Source: Palsa-744 sp963734815 (GTDB lineage: Bacteria > Actinomycetota > Thermoleophilia > Solirubrobacterales > Solirubrobacteraceae). From it: a stretch of DNA of 64,000 nt. The translations under genes were made by a program, and so were the position numbers. Shown in pieces: positions 61,945 through 64,000 of the stretch. Within the stretch, counting starts at the first letter, position 1, and every line of letters begins with the position of its first letter. The stretch is taken from positions 62,001 to 126,000 of the forward strand of contig CAVTIH010000002.1 of assembly GCA_963734815.1 (NCBI GenBank), read 5' to 3'. The notes under the pieces were generated by a model that saw only the letters and a list, made by a program, of their open reading frames with translations, did not search any database and had not been told where the DNA came from.

Positions 61945-62706
61945 GTGAGCCTGCTGGAGCTTGAAGGGGTCGTCAGGCACTATCGCGGCGCTGGGGAGGA
62001 GGTACGCGCCGTCGATGGTGTGAGCCTGCGTCTCGCGCCGGGGGAGATGGTCGCGTTGCAGGGCCCCAGCGGGTCGGGGAAGACAACGTTGCTGCTGTTG
62101 ATCGCCGCGTTGCTGAAGCCCGAAGGCGGCGCGATCCGCTATCGGGAGCAGGATCTGTCGTTGCTCTCCGAGCAGGCGGCGTGCGACTACCTGATGAGCG
62201 AGGTCGGCTTCATCTACCAGAGCTTTCACTTGTTGCCGCGTGTCTCGGCGGTTGAGAACGCCTCGCTGAAGCTGCTGCTCGGCGGCGTCGCCAAGCGCGA
62301 GGCGCAGACGCGTGCGATCACATGGCTTGAGCGCGTCGGCCTTGGTGAGCGCCTGCAGCGCACCCCGGGCGAGCTCTCCGGCGGTGAGCGCCAGCGCGTC
62401 GCGATCGCGCGCGCGCTCGCCGGCGAACCACGGCTGATACTTGCCGATGAGCCAACAGGAAACCTGGACAGCGTCCGCAGCCGCGAGATCGTTGAGCTAC
62501 TGCGATCGGTCGCCCGCGAGCGCGAGGCCGCAGTGCTGCTCGTGACCCATGACTCGGAGGTCGCCTCGCTCGCTGACCGCTGCTGCACGCTGCGCGACGG
62601 ACGACTCAGCGACGGCACCGGGAGCGCCAACGGAGCACAAGCCCAGAGCGAGCTGCCTGCGCGTCCCGGCAGCACAGGAATGAGCGGCACCAGTGCGCTC
62701 TCCTGA
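61945..62706 (+). CDS. Canonical LolD/MacB-type ABC ATPase
   Basis: A 253-residue ATPase with start GTG 61945 (the MSLLELEGV-type beginning matches the previous gene). Walker A GPSGSGKTTLL, Q-loop FIYQSFHLLPRVSAVENASL, signature LSGGERQRVAIARAL, Walker B LILADEPTGNLDS and H-loop LLVTHDSE are complete. The MacB/LolD subfamily works with FtsX-type permeases. The permease GTG lies inside its last codons, so the genes overlap by 14 bases. Confidence 0.92.
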   Translation: MSLLELEGVVRHYRGAGEEVRAVDGVSLRLAPGEMVALQGPSGSGKTTLLLLIAALLKPEGGAIRYREQDLSLLSEQAACDYLMSEVGFIYQSFHLLPRVSAVENASLKLLLGGVAKREAQTRAITWLERVGLGERLQRTPGELSGGERQRVAIARALAGEPRLILADEPTGNLDSVRSREIVELLRSVAREREAAVLLVTHDSEVASLADRCCTLRDGRLSDGTGSANGAQAQSELPARPGSTGMSGTSALS

Positions 62707-64000
62707 AAAGTCCCTGCGGGCGCGTGCTCTGATGCGGCCGTACGCGCTCTTCTACATCTACCGCAACCGACTGCGCGTACACGGCGCCCAGGAGCTACTC
62801 GCCGGCATCGGCGTAATGGTGGCCGTGGCACTGGTCTTCGCGACCCTCGTCGCGAATAGCAGCATCGCCGGCTCGGCAGCACAGGTGATCCACACCGTCG
62901 TAGGCCCCGCGAACCTCCAGTTGCAGGCCCGTGACCCCAACGGTTTCGATGAACGCCTGCTCCCCCGCGTAGAACGCCTCACCGGTGTCAAACAGGCTGC
63001 GGAGCTACTCGAACAGGACGCCAGGATCTGCCGGACGCCCACGCACTGTGTCGCGATCAACCTCGCCGGCACCGACCTCGGCCTCGCGCTTCTCGACGAA
63101 CTCGCTCACACGCTTCCGATCTCCACGCTCGAGCCCGGAGGGATCGCGCTCAGCAAGACGACCGCGAGCGCACTGGACATCAGCACACAGGCACACAACG
63201 CGCCCGTGTCACTGGGTCTCCGCGGGCAGGCCACCTCGTTGAAGGTCGCCGCCGTACTCGGCCCAGAAGCGATCGGCGCTCTCTCTCAAGCATTCGTAGC
63301 GACGATCCCACTCGCGAACTTGCAGAAGCTCGCCGGACTACAAGGCCGCGTCACACGCATACTCGTACAAACCGAACCCGGCCACGAAGCACAAGTGCGC
63401 GCCGAGCTAAAGACGATCGCTCACGGGCGACTCACGGTCGCCCCCGCCGAGCAGGATCTCACACTGCTGCGCCAGGCGCTTCGGCCGAGCAGCCAAGCCA
63501 GCGCGTTCTTCGCCGCGATAGCCGCGCTGTTGGGCTTCCTGTTCGCGTTCAACGCGATGCTGCTGACCGTCCCCGAGCGACGCCAGACGATCGCTGACCT
63601 GCGCCTCTCGGGCACCAGGCGCACCGCGATCATGCAAATGGTCTTCTCCCAAGCCCTCTGCCTCGGGATCGCCGCATCACTACTGGGGCTGCTCGCTGGG
63701 TACGCCCTCTCATCGGGGTTCTTTCACCAGTCCGCCGGCTACCTCGCTCAAGCATTCACACTCGGTAGCGGCACCGTGATCGGCAAACTGCCGGTACTGC
63801 TCTCACTCCTCGGAGGGATTCTCGCTACCTGCCTCGCCTCGGCAATACCACTACTCGATCTGCGCCGCGGACGCGCCGTAGACGCCGTCTACTTCGAAGA
63901 GGGCGAGCCCGGGAACATGCTCAGCCGCCAAGCACCACGTAACCTCGCATGCGCCGCCGGCTTGCTACTCGCACTGGCGACCGCAATGCTCGTGCTGCTG
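62693..64000 (+). CDS. FtsX/MacB-type permease, runs off the window
   Basis: At least 436 codons from GTG 62693, open to the last base. The N-terminal span (GIGVMVAVALVFATLVANSS) is followed by an extracytoplasmic domain of about 230 residues and then spans SAFFAAIAALLGFLFAFNAM, MVFSQALCLGIAASLLGLLA and VLLSLLGGILATCLASAIPL, the FtsX pattern. PERRQTIADLRLSGTRRTAI is the conserved cytoplasmic coupling region. A further span begins at the window end, suggesting a second FtsX half. It forms a transporter with the two ATPases upstream; such systems move lipids, peptides or antibiotics, or transmit force. Confidence 0.88.
   Translation, partial: MRSPEKSLRARALMRPYALFYIYRNRLRVHGAQELLAGIGVMVAVALVFATLVANSSIAGSAAQVIHTVVGPANLQLQARDPNGFDERLLPRVERLTGVKQAAELLEQDARICRTPTHCVAINLAGTDLGLALLDELAHTLPISTLEPGGIALSKTTASALDISTQAHNAPVSLGLRGQATSLKVAAVLGPEAIGALSQAFVATIPLANLQKLAGLQGRVTRILVQTEPGHEAQVRAELKTIAHGRLTVAPAEQDLTLLRQALRPSSQASAFFAAIAALLGFLFAFNAMLLTVPERRQTIADLRLSGTRRTAIMQMVFSQALCLGIAASLLGLLAGYALSSGFFHQSAGYLAQAFTLGSGTVIGKLPVLLSLLGGILATCLASAIPLLDLRRGRAVDAVYFEEGEPGNMLSRQAPRNLACAAGLLLALATAMLVLL

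Overview
The window is GC-rich DNA with GTG/TTG starts, apparently leaderless promoters and long runs of GC-ending codons. The gene families (a tight PadR-ABC-ABC-FtsX cluster, an array of IclR regulators, secreted Ig/RHS proteins, alpha/beta-hydrolase-cyclase fusions, 3D-domain island proteins) suggest a high-GC actinobacterium, most likely of the class Thermoleophilia (Solirubrobacterales-like). That placement is inference from family content; no rRNA gene is present.

Layout. 1-9.8 kb is an insertion-rich accessory zone: an integrase end with an excisionase-like gene, an IS110 element split by an IS630 element, a second and intact IS110, then a reverse-transcriptase locus whose upstream partner gene is cut exactly at a TA by a second IS630 element. 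9.9-11.1 kb holds a HigBA-type toxin-antitoxin pair and a tRNA-end-like repeat. 11.4-18.4 kb is the most coherent unit: a minus-strand, overlapping five-gene operon behind a clear cobalamin riboswitch. It encodes three exported alpha/alpha-toroid (prenyltransferase/squalene-oxidase-repeat) proteins, one with a DUF4430-like domain, plus an ExbB/TolQ-like channel and a DUF2149 protein. This architecture resembles animal transcobalamin/intrinsic factor combined with an energised membrane motor, and I propose a corrinoid capture/uptake system. 18.7-31.3 kb mixes small membrane proteins, an IS1380, an unusual lipoprotein-type signal peptidase, a leaderless AAA+ ATPase, a methyltransferase, a pseudo-hydrolase/cyclase, an IS3 interrupted by an IS5, and two more copies of the tRNA-end-like repeat. 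31.4-37.6 kb looks like ordinary chromosome (HDAC-like deacylase, 1-Cys peroxiredoxin, TetR with a divergent membrane protein/GST-like pair). 37.7-45.8 kb is accessory again: IS1182 and IS30 fragments, AbiE with a broken toxin, a second IS5 copy, a tRNA 3'-half next to an integrase that overlaps a HigBA module, and island cell-wall protein remnants. 45.8-56.5 kb is a polymorphic-toxin-like region: an orphan RHS tip fused against a truncated surface-protein gene, a Dyp peroxidase, an unknown membrane protein and a 2.2-thousand-residue RHS protein. 56.6-60.1 kb holds a LuxR-type regulator and an IclR array. 60.6-64 kb holds PadR, a degenerate ABC ATPase, a canonical ABC ATPase and an FtsX permease running off the window.

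How genes work together: the B12-riboswitch operon should be expressed when cobalamin is scarce and place toroid proteins outside the membrane, with ExbB/DUF2149 in it. The two HigBA modules each have an inverted repeat between toxin and antitoxin genes, suggesting internal autoregulation. The PadR-ABC-FtsX genes overlap and form one transporter operon. Insertion sequences have shaped much of the rest: three genes or elements are interrupted with readable junctions, so ancestral reading frames can be examined. Everything here is read by eye from sequence; similarity claims are from recognised motifs, not searches.
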